Position numbers and translations under genes: made by a program. A model generated the notes under the pieces. That model had not been told where the DNA came from. It saw only the letters and a list, made by a program, of their open reading frames with translations, and made no database searches. A stretch of DNA of 64,000 nucleotides from Clostridia bacterium (GTDB lineage: Bacteria > Bacillota > Clostridia > Oscillospirales > Acutalibacteraceae), in the NCBI GenBank assembly GCA_017472225.1, contig JAFUQS010000072.1, positions 1 to 64,000 of the forward strand, written 5' to 3'. This document shows, piece by piece, positions 61,873-64,000 of this stretch (positions within the stretch are counted from its first letter, which is position 1; every line of letters starts with the position of its first letter).

Positions 61873-63703
61873 CGCATTTACCTCCGTTAATCATATTTGA
61901 GCCACAGCCTGCACACTGAATTCGGCAGTGAGGTGTGGTTTCGCTTTCATATGCCTTTTTGCTCTCCTTTATAAGGAACTGCTTTCTTATACCGTAATCA
62001 AGATGATCCCATGGAAGAATTTCTTCATAATCACGCTTTCTGCTTGTGTAGAAAAGAGGGTCTATGCCACACTTTTCAAAGGCTTCAAGCCACACATCGA
62101 AAAGGAAGCTGTCATCCCATGAATCAAACTTACAGCCGTGTCTCCATGCATATTCAACAACATCACAAAGTCTTCTGTCGCCCCTTGCGAAAACGCCCTC
62201 AAGAAAGCTGATGTTGACCTTATGATAGCTGACGGAGATTTTCTTTGTTCTGACATTTGACAAAAGATGCTCCTGCTTTCTGATAAGCTCATCGATTGTA
62301 TCCTGAGCCTCCCATTGGAAGGGAGTGAAGGGTTTGGGTACAAAAGAGGCAACGCTGATGCTTACCTGAACACCTTTGCCCTTTGGTCTGTCCGGGTTGT
62401 TATAAAACTCATTAACAACCTTCTGTGCAAGCTCTGCAATGCCTGCAACATCGTCATAGGTTTCTGTGGGAAGTCCGAGCATGAAATAAAGCTTAACGGC
62501 TGTCCATCCGCCTGAGAAGGATTTTCTTGCTGTTGAAAGCATTTCCTCCTCCGTTACATTCTTGTTGATTGCATCACGTAATCTTTGAGTACCTGCTTCG
62601 GGAGCAAAGGTGAGGCCGCTTCTTCTGACACGGCTGAGATAACCCATAAGCTTTTCGGAAAAATTATCAACACGCAGTGATGGAAGTGCAATGTTAACCT
62701 TATCCTTTTCTGTCCATTCAAGAAGCTTTTCCATCAGCTCCTCCAAGTGAGTATAGTCACTTGTTGAAAGTGAGGAAAGGGAAATTTCATCATAACCCGT
62801 GCTTTCGCAAAGGCGACGGCATTGAGTGTTGATTGTGTCGGCACTTTTTTCTCTGATGGGGCGGTAAATAAAGCCTGCCTGACAGAAGCGACAGCCTCTG
62901 ATACAGCCACGGAGAATTTCATGAACAACTCTGTCATGCACAACTTCAACAAAGGGCACAATAAATTTTTCGGGATAATGCACCTTATCAAGGTCAGCCA
63001 CAACTCTTTTCGTCACCTTTTCCGGTGCAGCACCTTTGGGCACAACCTTTCCGATTGTGCCGTCTTCGTTGTATTCTATATCGTAAAGTGAGGGAACATA
63101 AACGCCCTTGATCTGTGCAGCTTTTTCGAGAAATTCAGCCTTTGTTGAGCCATTTTTCTTGCAGTCGATGAGAAGATCAAAAATTTCATCTGAAATTTCT
63201 TCACCGTCACCAAGAGAGAATATATCAAAGAAATCTGCCATCGGCTCAGGATTGCACACACATGGCCCGCCACCCACAACAATCGGTGTCAGTGCTGTTC
63301 TGTCCTTGGCTCTTACGGGAATTCCCGCAAGGTCAAGCATATTGAGAACATTGGTGTAGGAAAGCTCATACTGAAGCGTGAAGCCTATGAGGTCAAACTC
63401 TGATAAAGGATCACCGCTTTCGAGGGCATAAAGAGGAATATTTCTTTCCCTCATTTCCTTTTCCATGTCATGCCAGGGGGCAAAAACTCTTTCGCACCAT
63501 ACATCCTCACGGGCATTGGCTCCCGAATAGAGAATCTTTATTCCGAGATGTGACATTCCGATTTCGTAGCTGTCAGGGAAACAGAAGGCATAGCGAAGAT
63601 CAACCTTGCTTTTATCCTTCACAACGCTGTTCAGCTCACCGCCGGTATAACGACCGGGCTTTTGCACAAGAGGCAGAATTTTTTCAACTTCTTTACTTAT
63701 CAT
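61847..63703 (-). CDS. TIGR03960-family radical SAM protein with B12-binding-like domain
   Basis: The 618-residue protein has an N-terminal cobalamin-binding-like region, a radical SAM core with CIRGCRFCQAGF (CxxxCxxC), GVQVSISVASFVPKPFTPFQ and a Cys-rich C-terminus (HCRIQCAGCGSNMINGGKC). It probably transfers a methyl or similar group using SAM and a metal cluster. It lies between the M50 protease and TIGR03936 genes, the usual clostridial order. Confidence 0.9.
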   Translation of the reverse strand: MISKEVEKILPLVQKPGRYTGGELNSVVKDKSKVDLRYAFCFPDSYEIGMSHLGIKILYSGANAREDVWCERVFAPWHDMEKEMRERNIPLYALESGDPLSEFDLIGFTLQYELSYTNVLNMLDLAGIPVRAKDRTALTPIVVGGGPCVCNPEPMADFFDIFSLGDGEEISDEIFDLLIDCKKNGSTKAEFLEKAAQIKGVYVPSLYDIEYNEDGTIGKVVPKGAAPEKVTKRVVADLDKVHYPEKFIVPFVEVVHDRVVHEILRGCIRGCRFCQAGFIYRPIREKSADTINTQCRRLCESTGYDEISLSSLSTSDYTHLEELMEKLLEWTEKDKVNIALPSLRVDNFSEKLMGYLSRVRRSGLTFAPEAGTQRLRDAINKNVTEEEMLSTARKSFSGGWTAVKLYFMLGLPTETYDDVAGIAELAQKVVNEFYNNPDRPKGKGVQVSISVASFVPKPFTPFQWEAQDTIDELIRKQEHLLSNVRTKKISVSYHKVNISFLEGVFARGDRRLCDVVEYAWRHGCKFDSWDDSFLFDVWLEAFEKCGIDPLFYTSRKRDYEEILPWDHLDYGIRKQFLIKESKKAYESETTPHCRIQCAGCGSNMINGGKCDALCQSMV

Positions 63704-63706
63704 TGT

Positions 63707-64000
63707 TTAACTCCATTTCTTTTTGAAAGTTATTACATTTAAATATACTGTCACAGCAATAAAGCTGATATTTAACCTGATAAATACACAATAAAGGACA
63801 CAGGCAAGGCTTAAAAGCACAGTGCATAGTGCCGACAGAATATCAAGTACCCTTTCACTTTTCTCTTCGTCATATCGCTGTGAAAGAAAGCACTGAATAA
63901 ATCTTCCGAAATCAAGAATTTTCACCGGTATCATGTTTACAAGAGCAATAAAGCCGTTCACGGCAGAGAAAAAGAGAAAATCTTCCCTTGTGAAAATAAG
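63707..64000 (-). CDS. M50-family membrane metalloprotease, C-terminal part (SpoIVFB-like; cut by window end)
   Basis: The open frame extends through the right edge; the visible 97 residues include REDFLFFSAVNGFIALVNMI followed by PVKILDFGRF, matching the late M50 motif where an Asp binds zinc (N-x2-P-x-LDGG; here LDFGR). Two transmembrane helices follow. In Clostridia a SpoIVFB-type site-2 protease often precedes the TIGR03960 gene. SpoIVFB removes the pro-sequence of sigma-K, which is present in this genome. The N-terminal HExxH is outside the window, so the assignment is tentative. Confidence 0.6.
   Translation of the reverse strand, partial: LIFTREDFLFFSAVNGFIALVNMIPVKILDFGRFIQCFLSQRYDEEKSERVLDILSALCTVLLSLACVLYCVFIRLNISFIAVTVYLNVITFKKKWS

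Overview
The window looks like a chromosome segment of an anaerobic, spore-forming Firmicute of class Clostridia, probably a gut Oscillospiraceae/Ruminococcaceae-type organism. The evidence is: Bacillota-style ribosome binding sites and sigma-A promoters, a perfect CIRCE operator before groESL, an interrupted sporulation sigma-K gene, an M50 (SpoIVFB-like) protease fragment at the right edge, a QueT-type queuosine precursor transporter, and lacto-N-biose/galacto-N-biose catabolism enzymes. No rRNA, tRNA, CRISPR array or insertion sequence was seen.

Layout. 0-9 kb: a PHP phosphatase, an unexplained promoter-driven non-coding stretch (about 0.9-1.5 kb), an Xre regulator divergent from a secreted protein with shared operators, an FAD oxidoreductase, an ECF sigma/anti-sigma pair, an MFS transporter and a lipoyl-less acyltransferase. 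9-16 kb: a class B PBP, CIRCE-groES-groEL, and a BlaI/BlaR1-like pair. 15.5-22 kb: a nucleoside ABC importer (ATPase plus two permeases, no binding protein) with pyrimidine-nucleoside phosphorylase. 21.8-26 kb: malic enzyme, LDH2-type dehydrogenase, and glpK with a long structured leader. 26-39 kb: MFS transporters, queT with a candidate preQ1 riboswitch, glmM, a left-handed beta-helix acyltransferase, a hydrolase, split TauE/SafE halves, ruvX and a class A PBP. 56.8-64 kb: rbgA-lepB-rplS, a secreted lysozyme-like FN3 protein, and the TIGR03960/TIGR03936 pair followed by the M50 protease fragment.

The most striking region is 39.6-56.8 kb. The sigma-K gene is cut at the codons for Cys-Ile-Glu-Asn by a 16,479 bp skin-type intervening element. 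Precise recombination between two direct GAAAATG cores (39940-39946 and 56419-56425) would rejoin an in-frame 226-residue pro-sigma-K. The insert appears to be two skin elements in tandem. Element A (about 6.2 kb) carries a GH112 phosphorylase, a GH136-like lacto-N-biosidase with a separate chaperone-like subunit, a 59-residue protein and serine recombinase 1. Element B (about 10.2 kb, visibly more A+T rich) carries an M48 protease, a conjugation-type coupling ATPase, a replication-relaxation protein, a palindrome cluster, an Xre regulator, a large M4-type protease and serine recombinase 2. A third copy of the core (AAATG, 46174-46178) lies exactly where recombinase 1 would have stopped. The recombinase 2 stop codon lies in the same core at the right end. 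At the middle site TGA has become TGC, so recombinase 1 now reads into element B and is fused to two Xre-type HTH domains. This predicts that recombinase C-termini change with integration or excision state. The window thus shows a developmental gene interruption carrying host-glycan catabolic cargo, together with a pro-sequence on sigma-K and a candidate processing protease at the window edge.
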